From the NCBI GenBank assembly GCA_002794775.1, contig NBAY01000089.1, forward strand, positions 81,393-145,392: a stretch of DNA of 64,000 nt. Reading direction: 5' to 3'. This stretch comes from Porodaedalea pini (lineage: Eukaryota; Basidiomycota; Agaricomycetes; Hymenochaetales; Hymenochaetaceae). A model generated the notes under the pieces. That model searched no databases, had not been told where the DNA came from, and worked only from the letters and a program-made list of their open reading frames with translations. The position numbers and the translations under genes were made by a program. This document shows positions 32,776 through 44,908 of this stretch, piece after piece; position 1 is the stretch's first letter, and each line of letters starts with the position of its first letter.

Positions 32776-33216
32776 TGTTAGGCGGGAGTCCGGGAGACGA
32801 CTCGGACTGGGCAGGCCTCGGCTGACTGTCGTCTGGGACGTGCTATACTCGAGCGGAGACTCGGGACACGCTGTACTCAGGCTAGGTCGTCACGGAGGTA
32901 AGAGGATTAATACAATGTACTCTACTACAGGAGGGGGACGCGGTCTCACCTAGGTCGTCACGGAGGTAAGAGGAAAAGCAGAACAGGTGTTCAGATGCGA
33001 TTCCTCTTCCTTATATACAGTGATCACCCCGTGAGAACCGGTTGCCCCTTTGTCTAAGATTACATAAAAGGGGGCGGAATGGAACGAATGAAGGTCATGT
33101 GAAAAGAGTGTGGGAAATGATTGAAAAGATGATTAATTATAATGAAAAGGACGAATATAATAAAGGAAATGGTAAAAGGGAAAATAAAGAAAAAGGTGAA
33201 AGTTCAGGTTCTAACA
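32776..33216 (-). repeat. Element E 3' LTR
   Basis: 441-bp LTR, seen by eye to differ from its partner at 39640-40080 at one site (CCCCG versus CCCCA, a CpG change). On the - strand it reads TGTTAGAACC ... CGCCTAACA with a TATA box at about 33018-33011. The polypurine tract GAAGGGGGGGTAA lies directly upstream in - sense (33217 onward). CTGCA flanks the whole element. Confidence 0.95.
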
Positions 33217-36200
33217 TTACCCCCCCTTCAAGGTTGGGCGTCCTGACCAACCATGATCGCGGTCGTCAGGCTCTGTGTCGACGAAGAGCGGACGGAGTCG
33301 TTGACGAGGGATGTCGAGTTTCCGAGGTGCGCCGGGATGTTTGAGGTAGAACTCAGCGATCGCCTCCTTCGCATTCTCGCTGAAGTCTGTCTCAGGCTGC
33401 CAAGTAGGTTCATTGTAGCCGACCCACTTGACAAGGTACTGTAGTTTCCCTCGGTGCAGACGTGAGTCTAAGACTTCTTCGAGTTCGTACTCTTCCTCGT
33501 TATCGACGATGTCTGGCGGCGGCGGCGGCGGTTGCTTCTGGCTTTCAAAGGACGGTTCGATGGCGGGTTTCAACAGGGCTTTGTTGAAGACAGGGTGGAC
33601 CTTTTTCCATCGCTTCGGGAGTTTGAGCTTGTACGCGCTCGCTCCTACCTTGTTGACGACGTCAAAGGGGCCGTACCATTTGTCTGCGAGTTTCTTTGTT
33701 GGCGAGTCTGTACTGATGTTTCGTCCGTCAAGGAAGACCTTGTCTCCAGCCTTGTACTCCACCGAAGCTCCTGCTGTCCGGTGAAAGGTGACGGTACGGT
33801 CTACTGGCAGACTCGGACCTGGTTGAGTTTGGCCACTGGGGGTTCACTCTAATGTGTCTGATGGAGGGGATAGTGTCAGGAAGTGTGGGGAAGTGTAATA
33901 GAATACTCGGGGCTAGGTGTCGACTCGAGGACGCGAGTACAAAGGACGACCGGCAAAACGTGCCTAAATGCGGTCGGAGAACAAAGAGCAACTACGATCT
34001 TGACAACCCGGGCTCGGAAACTCGCCAGTGAAGACAGGAATCGATACTATTCGTCGAGACGATTCTGAATCTGAAAAGACCTCGAGACGCGATGCAGAAT
34101 TGACGGAGATATAGCAGTTGCACTGGTTGCGGCTGGCGGAACGCACGGAACTCCCAGAACCAAAAGCTATTTTCGTAGCTCTACGACGCGGGCTCGGAAT
34201 CGTGCAGGAAAAGACAGTGTTCGAAAGCGATTTTCGACGAGATTAAGAATCTGAAGAGAGCTCGGGAAACGGATAAGAACTGAGGGCGATATAGCGAAAG
34301 CAAGATTTTGCCGAAAATGGGACTCGAGACGGAACGGACGGAACGGACGGAACGACACTGAACGGCGACGGAGACGAGAACCAAAGACTGGGACTGACTC
34401 GGGGGAACTAAACTTGTATTTTTGAGACATTTACATGAGTGTTTAAATAACCAACAGAGGGTTGAGCCTCTGAGCAGCGTACAAAGGACACAAAGACAGA
34501 CCGGAGGCTCTAGCCAAACAGCACCAAATAGCCGGAACTCGGAGCCGTAACTCGAGAACATGAGTAATTAAGCTTCGGGAGGCTCGGAACAATACCAGAT
34601 GTGACCCAAAACGGACTTCGGTGGCTCACCGGTGCAGAACCAAGCTGTATGCATCGAGTTAATACTGCCAAACACTGAAACTGTCCTGAAATGCGTCGGG
34701 GATACTTGTAAGACTGTCCTGAGTCGAGTCGAACCTAATAGAGCCGATTCCGAGGCCAGCGGCATCGGGATCTCCACACCGGTCATGGTAGCGCTTCATG
34801 TCCTCTGCTGCCTTGACTAGGTTGTCCTTAGCAACGCGATGGGTCTCCTTGATGTGCTTTGCGAATTCTTCCGCTGACATGTTAGCAGATGAGGTTCGTG
34901 TCGTGTTGAAGCTCAAAGGGTGACGTCCTGTGTTCGCGTAGAAGGGGGACATCTTTGTCGCTGAGTGTTTGCGGTTGTTGTATGCGAACTCTGCGAGGGG
35001 GAGCCAGTCCTTCCAGTCCGATTGCCGATGGTTAACGAAGAGTCGAAGGTACTGTTCGAGCTCTTGGTTAACGTGTTCCGTTTGACCATCCGTCTGTGGA
35101 TGGTACGCTGTCGACGGGTTACCTTCAATGTGCAGAAGTTTGTACAGCTCCTTCATCATTGACGCATCGAACTGCGTGCCTCGGTCATGGATGATCTTCT
35201 TCGGTAGGCCATGGAGGCGGAAGACGTGGTCGCGGTACAGCTGGGCCATGCCTTCTGCTGACAGCCTCGTTGTTGTCGGGATCGCATGCATCTGTTTCGA
35301 GAACCTATCGACGAAAACGCAGATTGTGTTGTGCCCCTTGGAGTCCGGGAGTTCTCCGATGAGGTCGACCGTGACAATTTCCCATGGGCCTTCCGGGATC
35401 GTGTTCGGGTGAAGTGGCCTTGATCTCGATGCCCTCAGAGCCTTTGTCCGCTGGCAGCGATCGCACCCTCGGACATACGCTCTAACGTCGGAGAACATCG
35501 ATGTCCACCAGAAGTCTCGTCGGACGAGTTCCACCGTTTTCGACGCTCCTGGGTGTCCAGCTAGTACCGAGTCGTGACATTCCCGCAATACGGCCTCCTT
35601 CATTGACAATGGCACGTATACCTTGCCCTTCATGTGCCACAATCCGTTGACCTCTGTCATCCCTGTTGGCTTCTCCAACTCGTCCTGCGCCCTCTGCGTG
35701 TCACCCACTTGTTCCAACACTTCCTCACGCAACGTCCTTACCACTCCATGATTCAGCCACTTGTCCTTGATGAACACGACGTCGTCGTTGTCATCCTTTC
35801 CCTCATCATAGCCCGCCTTGCGCGACAGTAAGTCTGCCTTGCCCATCGTCTTCCCCGACTTGTGCTCGAGGTGGAAGTCGAATTCTTCAAGCTCTGTTCG
35901 CCAGCGAGCTTGTCGATAGCTCAGCTTTTGTGCCGATCTGAAGTAGGTGAGGTTGGCATGATCGGACCAGATCTCGATGTGGTGACGCACACCGAGGAGG
36001 TATTGCCTCCACTCCTTGAGTGCCGAAACGATTGCGAGCATCTCCTTGTCGTAGATCTCGTAGTTCCGTTCTGCTGGTAGGAGCGCTTCTGACCTATAGG
36101 CGATCACCCTCCACTTGCCTTCCTGTTTCTGCAACAACACGCCTCCGAGTGCAAAGTTCGACGAGTCCGCCTCAACGCGGAAAGGGCCCTCGTCGTTGGC

Positions 36201-37865
36201 GATGGCCAGGACTGGAGGTGAGCAGAGACGTCGTCTCAGCTCCTCGAACGCTTTCTGCTGTTCGGTCTCCCATACCCAGTCCTTTTTGCCTGTCAGCAAC
36301 GTCAGCGGATGGACTATTTTGCTGTAGTCCTTGATGAACCGTCGCAGCCAGTTACCCATGCCGAGGAATTGCTGTAGCTGTTTGAGATTTTGTGGAACCG
36401 GCCAGTCTGCGATCGCCTTTGTCTTTGCTGGGTCAGCCTTGATTTCGCCATTGCCGACGATATGCCCGAGGTACTTCACGGTCTTAGCGTCGAACTCGCA
36501 TTTTTCTGGCTTCAGGTACAGGCCATTTTCTCGCAGGATCTGGAGTACTCGCCTTGACGTCTCGATGTGTTCCTCAAGAGTCTGCGAAAGGATGAGGATG
36601 TCGTCGAGATAGACGATGATCAGGTTGTCGTAGATCAGTCCCTTGAAGATGTGGTTGACGAACGCTTGGAATGTTGCCGGTGCGTTGCAAAGACCAAAGA
36701 ACATGACCGTTGGCTCAAAGAGGCCCATGTTCGTGTGAAATGCTGCCTTCCATTCGTCGCCTTCGCGGATCCGGACGTTGTAGTATCCCCAGCGAAGGTC
36801 AAGCTTAGTGATGTACTTCGCCTTCTTGACCTTGTCAACAAGTTCGTCGATGAGAGGGAGGGGATACTTATTCTTGATCGTGCCGTCATTGAGCTTACGG
36901 TAGTCCTGGATCGGGCGTAGCGACTTGTCGGCCTTCTTGATGAAGAAGAAGGGCAATGCCATTGGTGAGATCGACTTTCGTATACGACCTGACTTCAGAT
37001 TTTCTTCGAGAAAGTCTTTTAGTGACTGCTGTTCTGTCGGTGTCAGCGGGTAGATCTTGCAGTCACTAGGCTTGAAGTTGGGTTTTAGGTCGATGACGTG
37101 GTCCCACGGGCGATGTTCCGGCAGCTTCTCGAACCCTTTCTCCGAGAAAACATCGGCGTAGTCGTTGAGGTATGCGGGCCAGGACGTCTTGTCCATTCGC
37201 ACCTCTCTCACCCTCCTCGTCTCTTCCGCTACTCTCAACACCTTCCGCATGCCTTCTTCTACGTCCTTCTCCACCACACATTCGCTTGGGCAGCGAGTAA
37301 AGTCGAGTGTCCCCGTCTTCCAGTCAACCTCTGGGTTGTGCCGTCGAAGCCAGTCGTACCCCAGGAAGATGTTAGACGATGCCAGTGAGGTTACTGCCAG
37401 GACGATCCGTTCCTTATGGTGACCGATCGTAAGTTCAATGTCGACGTACTCTTCGATCAACCCGGCTTCGTTGTGCGTGCCGTCGGCATTGAGTACCGCA
37501 AGGGGCCGGATATAACGTTTCGTCTCCAGCCCATATCGTTCGACGAATCTCACATCAATGCACGATCCCATACATCCCAAATCCACGAGTGCGTGTGCGT
37601 CCACCTCCCTCACTTCTCCTTCCACGCTGTGTTCGACGTTCAGGAGAAGGTCCAGCTGGCGTCCGCCAGTTCCTCTCATGAACAGTTGCTCGTATTCTTC
37701 GCTTTCCTTCACACCGGTGGGGACTTCGTACTCGGGAAAACCATCGACGTCGTTTGCATCTATGTATTGTACAGACGGTTGGTTATATTTTAATGAGTCC
37801 AGATTCGAAGTTCCTTGTTCTCTTCGGTCAGTCGCCCCGGTGGCTATGCCTGACCACTCGCAAAA
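33217..37865 (-). CDS. Element E pol: PR-RT-RH-IN-chromodomain (interrupted by a solo LTR)
   Basis: Long pol frame on the - strand, entered from gag by -1 slippage at 37868-37862, open to 34783, and continuing 33777-33217 once the solo LTR at 33782-34778 and one CCGG are removed. Domains: retropepsin HALVDLGCMGSCID (Asp-Leu-Gly, TTG at 37580-37578, possibly from TCG), RT with LRPIQDYRKLNDGT and intact IVYLDDILIL, RNase H (EADSSNFALGGVL, EIWSDHANLTYF), integrase HHCC (GHPGASKT ... CDRCQ), DDE (VDLIGELP, HDRGTQFD, QTDGQTEHVN), GPF module (YGPFDVVNKVG) and chromodomain (ELEEVLDSRLHRGKLQYLVK). Apart from the LTR and the protease site it looks intact. A chromovirus of the Tf1/sushi kind is inferred from the chromodomain and primer arrangement. 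Confidence 0.9.
33782..34778. repeat. Solo LTR, family D (copy 2), inside element E
   Basis: 997 bp, same family and ends as 21239-22236 but opposite orientation. The 4-bp target duplication CCGG (33778-33781 and 34779-34782) is perfect. Excision restores the pol frame (KRYHDRTAGASVEYKAG). Because it lies inside the young element E, family D was active after E inserted into the CAD gene. Confidence 0.95.
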
Positions 37866-38917
37866 CCCTGCGAGTCGACGACCTCTTCGTCATTGTCTTC
37901 TTCCTCCACATAGTCCTCCACAGTCGACCTCCGAGTGTCTACGACTTCCTCGAAGGCCGACTCCTTCATTGCTCCGAGCTCGTTGGCGAGGACACGACGT
38001 TCGCCTGGTGCCATCAGTTCCAGCATGTGCTGGATGATCGGTTTCGCTTGCGGGCACTTGTCCTTAAAGTGGCCCCACCCGCCACAGATCCAGCACGCAC
38101 GTTGTCGTTGTGCCTCGTTCATTGAGACGTCCATCGGCTGACCAGCGCCTCCAAAAGTGACGCCGGTCGCATCACGTCTGTCGGCGTGAGGGGCCGCTAC
38201 CTGACGGCAAGCTGGGGGCGCTTGTTGTGGTAGGCGAGGAGGGGGAAGAAAGGCGCGTCCTCGTTGGATAGCGCGAATCTGCTGCTCGCCGCGGTCTATT
38301 TCGATTGCCTTGTTCTTCCAATCCTCGTACTTCGTTGGGACTGGCATCGACCTTAGCACTCCACGGACCACCTCGATGTTCATCGCTCGCTTGAGGCGAT
38401 TGCAGATGACGCTGTCGTCTTTCAGCTCGGCGCGCTTAATGATCACGTCGAACTTCTGGAAGAACTCGTCCGCAGTTAGGTCCTTCTGAACCTTATCTCG
38501 GAAATCCTTCAGCGCTTTCTCCTTGCGATTCGGGTCGTCGAACGAGGCGTTGAGTCATTCCTGGAATCTTTCCCAGCTGTCGGTGAAGGTGACGATTCCC
38601 GACGTTGTCGACTCCTCGACGTAGTTCTGCGCCCACGTTGCCGCGTTACCACCCTTCAGGTAGGAGAGAGCTACATAGATCTTACTCTCTGACGTAGGGT
38701 ATCGACTTGGATTTGCAGATACGAAAAGAAGGACTTCACGTCTGAAGTCGAGGTAATCGTCGCCACCAGTGAATTCATGTGGTCGGGCGACGTCGATGTT
38801 TGGTACAGCAGCGGTACTAGGGCCCGCTGGGGCGTTTGCGGCTTGGTGAGCGAAGGCGCCCGCTACGATTGCCGCGATTTGCTCCAATTGTTGCGCGCTG
38901 AAGCTTCCCGTTGACAT
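37844..38917 (-). pseudogene. Element E gag, one TGA
   Basis: Reads from ATG 38917 (MSTGSFSAQQLEQIAA); the open frame continues further upstream without ATG. Capsid core PHEFTGGDDYLDFRREVLLF and ESKIYVALSYLKGGNAATWA, then TGA at 38557-38555 (Arg plausible before LNASFDDPNRKEK), DEFFQKFDVIIKRAEL, and the knuckle CWICGGWGHFKDKC. Ends in an acidic tail and TAG at 37846-37844. The stop is the only visible lesion. The end overlaps pol in the -1 frame. Confidence 0.85.
37862..37868 (-). promoter_or_regulatory. Predicted -1 frameshift site GGGTTTT
   Basis: On the - strand gag reads CAG GGT TTT GCG, so the heptamer is G GGT TTT, matching the X XXY YYZ form for tandem -1 slippage. It lies 16 nt before the gag TAG. 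The pol frame is -1 relative to gag and open across the overlap (EWSGIATGATDRRE). Downstream structure was not computed. Confidence 0.6.
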
Positions 38918-39627
38918 TGTTGTTCTAGGCGTGTCCGTTTGTCGCTCAGGGGGGGTCGGTGGTGATGAATCTCGTCGCGCTTCTCTATATGGTCCTGGAA
39001 TCGGTGGGAGAATGGTTGACGTCGAAAGCGATGGCAAATTTGGGGTTGTCTGATCTATCGACGCAGGAGCCCACTTTAATCTTCTTCCTCCTTCAAGCGT
39101 CGAATACCAGAGTCCTTTCTCTGGACGCCACCAGATAACGTATTCAACACCTGTTTGAGTGACCGTGAACCAGGAGTGGCGTTCCTCATTGTACCAGGAG
39201 CGAGGCGGGAGAGCACGACATTGTTCCTCGTCGAGATCTATGTTGACGATGGAGGAGGAACAGGGATCGGGTGTGCGTTGGTACCGGGGTTACGCCAACG
39301 TTGAGCAGGTTCGTCAGCGAAGTTGATGACGAGGCGGTAGGGTCCGAGTGAGATCACAAACGAGATTGTCGTCGAAGTTTGTACTCATCTGGTTACCCAC
39401 GTCCACGTCAGGTGCGTGCTCCACCAGAGGCTAATCCGGAGAGCCAGGGTCGGGAAAGGTTGGTTGGAGTGATTACGTAATACACGAACGTCCGAAAACG
39501 TCCGGGCAGGGTTGAGGGTTGTCGTTTAGGGGGTTTACACGTCAGGTCCTTCGAGGGGAGTGCTCCTCTAGACCGAGTGAGGGCGAGTCGACAGCGACGA
39601 CGTACGCTGGGGATGAGCCTGGGTGAG
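38918..39627 (-). other. Element E leader between primer site and gag
   Basis: About 700 bp of 5' untranslated region. The frame of gag is open over roughly 39037-38918 but has no ATG. No additional gene is recognised. Confidence 0.5.
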
Positions 39628-39638
39628 GTTCTGCTTTT
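39628..39638 (-). other. Predicted self-primer binding site of element E
   Basis: AAAAGCAGAAC on the - strand begins one base after the 5' LTR end. Its exact complement GTTCTGCTTTT occurs in the same LTR (39848-39838) about 33 nt downstream of the TATA box, where the transcript should begin. This is the layout of Tf1-type self-priming, in which 11 nt at the RNA 5' end pair with the PBS. Confidence 0.7.
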
Positions 39639-39639
39639 A

Positions 39640-40080
39640 TGTTAGGCGGGAGTCCGGGAGACGACTCGGACTGGGCAGGCCTCGGCTGACTGTCGTCTGG
39701 GACGTGCTATACTCGAGCGGAGACTCGGGACACGCTGTACTCAGGCTAGGTCGTCACGGAGGTAAGAGGATTAATACAATGTACTCTACTACAGGAGGGG
39801 GACGCGGTCTCACCTAGGTCGTCACGGAGGTAAGAGGAAAAGCAGAACAGGTGTTCAGATGCGATTCCTCTTCCTTATATACAGTGATCACCCCATGAGA
39901 ACCGGTTGCCCCTTTGTCTAAGATTACATAAAAGGGGGCGGAATGGAACGAATGAAGGTCATGTGAAAAGAGTGTGGGAAATGATTGAAAAGATGATTAA
40001 TTATAATGAAAAGGACGAATATAATAAAGGAAATGGTAAAAGGGAAAATAAAGAAAAAGGTGAAAGTTCAGGTTCTAACA
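39640..40080 (-). repeat. Element E 5' LTR
   Basis: 441 bp, near-identical to 32776-33216, followed on the right by the duplication CTGCA (40081-40085). In - sense it holds U3, a TATATAAGG box, the putative transcript start GTTCTGCTTTT, and a downstream 68-bp stretch with GTGAGA/CCTAG intron-like ends framed by a direct repeat of about 24 bp. Confidence 0.95.
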
Positions 40081-43000
40081 CTGCAGAGACAATTGTATCA
40101 CCGTATGTAATATGGAGGTATGCTCGATTTTCTTATAATTCTAAGCTTCAGTCATCGCTTATATGTGCTCTTCACAGAACTTCGATCCTCTTGGTATCCA
40201 TACAGGCGACTCGATAGTTGTAGCCCCTTCTCAGACGCTCTCGGATGCGGATTTCAACATGCTACATACGACTGCAATCAATGTTATCCGACATCTAGGG
40301 GTTATTGGCAAATGCAACATCCAATATGTGCTTAACCCGTTCTCGAAGGAGTACTGCATTATCGAGGTAAAACCTCTACTTTATTCTCCTTCCGATCTAT
40401 GTACTAAACAATTTCATCACAGGTCAATGCTCGTCTATCCCGTTCATCCGCTCTCGCATCAAAGGCAACTGGCTACCCGCTCGCCTTCATCGCTGCAAAA
40501 CTCGGACTTGGTATACCGCTCAACGAAATTAAGAACTCCATCACAAAGGTTACTTCGGCGTGCTTCGAGCCGAGCTTAGGTTACGTGGTTGTGAAGATCC
40601 CATGCTGGGATCTCAAGAAGTTCAGCCGCGTGAGCAAGCTGCTGAGCAGCAGTATGAAGAGTGTCGGCGAGGTCATGGCGATTGGTCGTACGTTTGAAGA
40701 AACAATCCAAAAGGCTATCCGCGCGATCGGTGACCACTTCCCCGGGTTCTCAAAGGTAGTTGGATATTCCACTGCATACTCTTTTTAGCCGAGGCTGAAA
40801 TTTGAATTAGAACGATGTTGTCGAAGACATCGACAATGAGCTTTTGAATCCCACGGACAAATGTATATTTGCTATCCATACGGCATTTTCAAGAGGCTAT
40901 AGCGTTGAGAAAATCTGGCAGATCACAAACATCGACAAGTGGTTCTTGACTCGTCTACAAAACCTGTACAAGATGGAGCAATATCTCTCGTAAGAATCCG
41001 CAGTGCTTTTCGCAAAGGAGTACTAATGCTGATGATGCTTCGCAGAGAAAGCAGCGTCTCATCCCTGAACAAGAGCCTCCTGACGCAGGCCAAACAAATG
41101 GGTTTCTCAGATCGTCAGCTTGCTAGCTGCCTTAAGTCCACAGAGCTAGCAGTTCGCCGCCTTCGTCAAGAATTTGGTGTCTCGCCTTCGTTAAGCAGAT
41201 CGACACGGTTGCTGCTGAATTCCTGGCTTTCACCAACTACCTGTACACCACGTACAATGCTATCGAACACGATGTCAGTTTTGACCACCATGGAATTGTG
41301 GTGCTCAGCTCTGGCGTCTATTGCATAGGCTCGTCTGTCGAGTTTGACTGGTGTGCTGTTCATGCTATCAGGACACTCCGCGACCAGGGAATCAAGATGG
41401 ACATGGTTAATTACAACCCGGAGACTGTCAGTACAGACTACGATGAAGCAGACCGCCTTTTTTTATTTATTTTTATTTCGAGACCATCAGTCTAGAGACT
41501 ATTCTCGATATCTACGACACTGAGCAATCTAGAGGCGTCATTCTTTCTATGGGTGGCCAAACACCGAACAACATCGCTCTACCACTTCAGCGCGAGAATG
41601 TCAACATTTACGGCACGTCTCCAGAGATGATTGACACCGTGGAGAACAGGTATAAGTTCTCGCGTCTGTTGGATAAGATCGGCGTTGACCAGCCGCTGTG
41701 GAAGGAGCTGACGAGCTTCGACACGGCCGAGGAATTCTGCGAAAAGGTTAGCTACCCCATACTCATCCGGCCATCTTATGTGCTTTCGGGCGTGGCGATG
41801 AACGTCATTTCATCTGTGGACGACCTGTCAAACTACCTGACGCAGGCTGCAGCTGTATCGCGAGACCACCCGGTTGTCGTCACGAAGTATATCGAGCAAG
41901 CCAAGGAGATCAAAATGGACGCGGTAGCGAGGAATGGCAAGCTAGTTATGCACTACATATCTGAGCACGTTGAGAATGCAGGCGTTCACTCCGGAGATGC
42001 GACTCTCATTCTACCCCCTCAAGATCTCGATCCAGAGACTGTGTGCCGCATCGAAGAAGCCAGGGCCAAAATTGCAAACACCCTCAACGTCACCGGGCCT
42101 TTCAACATCCAGTTCATCGCGAAGGATAATGAGATCAAGGTCATTGAGTGCAATCTGCGTGCCGCGTGCTCTTTCCCCTTCGTCTCGAAGGTCACAGGCG
42201 TGGACGCTATTGAGATGGCAACGAAGGTCATGTTAGGAATTACTGTCGAACCCTACCCAGAACTCAACTTGCCGCCGGACTATGTTGGAGTCAAGGTTCC
42301 GCAATTCAGCTTCAGTCGTTTGTCCGGCGCAGATCCCGTCCTTGGAGTTGAAATGGCATCTACTGGAGAAGTCGCTTGTTTTGGACGAGACAAATACGAG
42401 GCTTACTTGAAGGCCTTGATCTCTTCAGGCATCAAGCCTCCAAAGAAGAACATTCTATTCTTGATTGGCGGTTTCAAGGAGAAAATGGAAATCTTACCAT
42501 CAGTGCAGAGGCTGGCGGCAGCAGGATACAATATCTTCGCTACATTGGGTACAGCTGATTTCCTCACCGAACACCATGTTCCATGCAAGGTCAGTGCTCA
42601 AATATTGTATTTGTTTTGTCATGCCTGATATGTGCCATGCAGTATCTGGATCTGCTTGAGGATAAAGGGAAGGAGAAGTCTGAGTACTCGTTAGCGGAAC
42701 ACTTGGCGAACAATCTCATCGACATGTATATTAATCTCCCTTCCAAAAACAACTACCGTCGCCCGGCAAGTTATACGAGTAAGGGATACCGAACGTGTCG
42801 TATGGCCGTCGATTTCGCGGTTCCGCTACTCAACAATATTAAATGCGCTAAGTTACTTGCTGAGGCGCTCATCCGCAAGTCATCATTGGAAGTCTCAAGC
42901 GTCAACTACGAAACATCCCATGCAGCACACAGTTTCCCCAGACTTGTTAATGTCTCTTCATTTGTCCCCGGACTCATCTCCCCTTCCAACAAAGATTTCG

Positions 43001-44908
43001 AGGATGTTACGAAGGCTTCTCTAAGTGGAGGTTTTACCACGGCATTGATTATGCCCTTTGGCACTTCTGCTCAGATTGCCGATGCAGCGTCACTCGATGC
43101 TGCCCACTCTAGCGCTGCAGGTTCGGCGTACTGAAATTATGCGTTGAGTGTTGTCGCTTGCTCCGGCAATGTCCAGACGCTGGACGATGAAGCCCAGGCA
43201 GAGTCTAAATCGTTGTTCGTTCCGTTCAGTGATTCATTTGCAACTCGATCGTTGTCTCAGTAGATCACCGTAGTTGCTTCTCATTTCGCGGCTTGGCCAG
43301 CAGATAAGCCCATTGTTACCGACGCGAAAGGTTCCGATCTTGCATCAGTGCTTTTACTTGCGAGCTTGCATGGCCGCGCCGTGCATGTTACGGATGTGCG
43401 CAGTAAAGAAGATCTTGTTCTGATTTCTTTGAGCAAAGCGAAGCAGCTGAAAGTCACCTGCGACGTTTCTGTATACTGTCTCTTTTACACTTCCGAAGAT
43501 TTCCATGGCGCCAAATGCCTGCCATCGAAAGAGGACCAAGAGAAATTCTGGGAGCACCTAGATGTAGTCGATGCTTTCTCCATTGGTACTATCCCATACG
43601 AACTGGCATCACAGCTCAAGAAGACTGTTTCCGCTTCCATTGGTATCGAAGATACTCTGCCTCTGCTATTGACTGCTGTCTCAGATGGCAAGATCACACT
43701 GCAGGCCATCCAGGAGTGCTTGCATGATAACCCGATTAGGATTTTCGGCCTTCCAGATCAGTCCCATACTCAGGTCGAGGTTGTAGTATATCGTCGATCT
43801 ATTATAGCAGCAATGAAATCTTCTTGGTCTCCGATAGACAAGTCGAAGGTTAGCGGGGCAGTCAACAGGGTTATTGTGCATGGGCAGACTGTTTTCCTCG
43901 ATGGTACCCTGCTCTCTGCGCCCTTAGGACGCGATATTTCAAGTGCGACAATCAACCGGCCTCCAATCGCTGACAGGAGAGCATCTGTCAGCGGTGGTCG
44001 ACCGCTGCTTTCCTCGGAGCACGTGTCAAATCCGTCTCCTTTACTCTTGAAGCCTGCAGATGGTGTTCTTCCTCCTCACTATGGTCCGATGCCTCTGACC
44101 TCTGCGGTCGCAAGCCCGAATGCGCTTGCGATTGCTTCCGCTCCTCGAGTTTTCTCTCCACTTACACCACATCCGTCCTTCTACCGCAAGAATATCCTGT
44201 CCGTCAAGCAGTTCACTCACTTGGATATTCACGATCTCTTTAGTTTGGCACACGAGATGCGGCTACAAGTCGAGCGTAATGGCACTCTAGACATCCTCAA
44301 AGGCAAGATCCTTTGTACGCTCTTCTATGAACCGTCAACCCGCACCAGTGCATCGTTCGACACTGCAATGAAGCGGTGTGGAGGCGAGGTTGTCCAGGTC
44401 AATGCAGACAGGGCATCAGTTCAGAAAGGCGAGACTCTTGAGGACACTGTGCGTACGCTCAGTTGCTATGTGGATGCGATTGTCATGAGGCATTCGGAGG
44501 TGGGCAGCTCTAAAACGGCGGCAAAGTTCTCGCCTATTCCAATCATCAATGCGGGCAACAGCATTGGTGAACATCCTACTCAGGTAAGTTTTTGTTGCAC
44601 AGTCTCCGGCTCGTAATCTGACAATCTTCTTGTAAGCCTTGCTGGACGTTTACACTATACGGTTGGAGCTTGGTACGGTCAATGGGCGTACTGTCATGCT
44701 ATTAGGCGACCTGAAGAACGGGCATACTGTGCACAGTCTCGTGACGCTTCTCTGTCTGTATTCCGTTCGTCTAAACTTTGTCGCTCCGCCTTCACTCGCG
44801 ATGCCGCAAAGCGTGATCAATGCGGCCCGAAAAGTGGGTGTCTTTGTTCACGTTTGCGACTCGCTAGAGGAAGTTCTCTCCGAAACAGATGTGCTTCATG
44901 TTACACAT
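40081..44908 (+). pseudogene. CAD pseudogene, part 2: CPSase, DHOase-like, ATCase start
   Basis: Resumes after element E (RDNCITVCNME, intron 40118-40177, [11 protein letters not shown]). Further introns: 40367-40422, 40756-40810, 40990-41045, 42590-42642. CPSase second half includes [34 protein letters not shown] and RPSYVLSG. The DHOase-like part (PRLVNVSSFVPGL ... LKVTCDVSVYCLF) is the type known to be inactive in fungal CAD. ATCase has FYEPSTRTSASFD and EHPTQ. Lesions: a 1-nt loss near 41190, a T-rich 14-nt gain near 41470, TGA 43132-43134, TAG 43261-43263, and an intron (44584-44635) whose acceptor reads AA instead of AG. Cut at 44908 by a family D solo LTR. Confidence 0.9.

Noticed and set aside
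34181..34561. A 126-codon frame (starting MFSSYGSEFRLFG) found in all family D copies
   Set aside because: It lies wholly inside the LTR, has no motif and is kept simply because the three LTR copies are similar. Treated as a shadow.
33428..37793. Numerous + strand frames opposite element E pol
   Set aside because: They mirror the - strand pol, which has clear RT, RNase H, integrase and chromodomain motifs.
41460..41482. T-rich stretch in CAD as a further intron
   Set aside because: It lacks GT and AG borders and is too short. It is better explained as a small insertion that shifts the frame.
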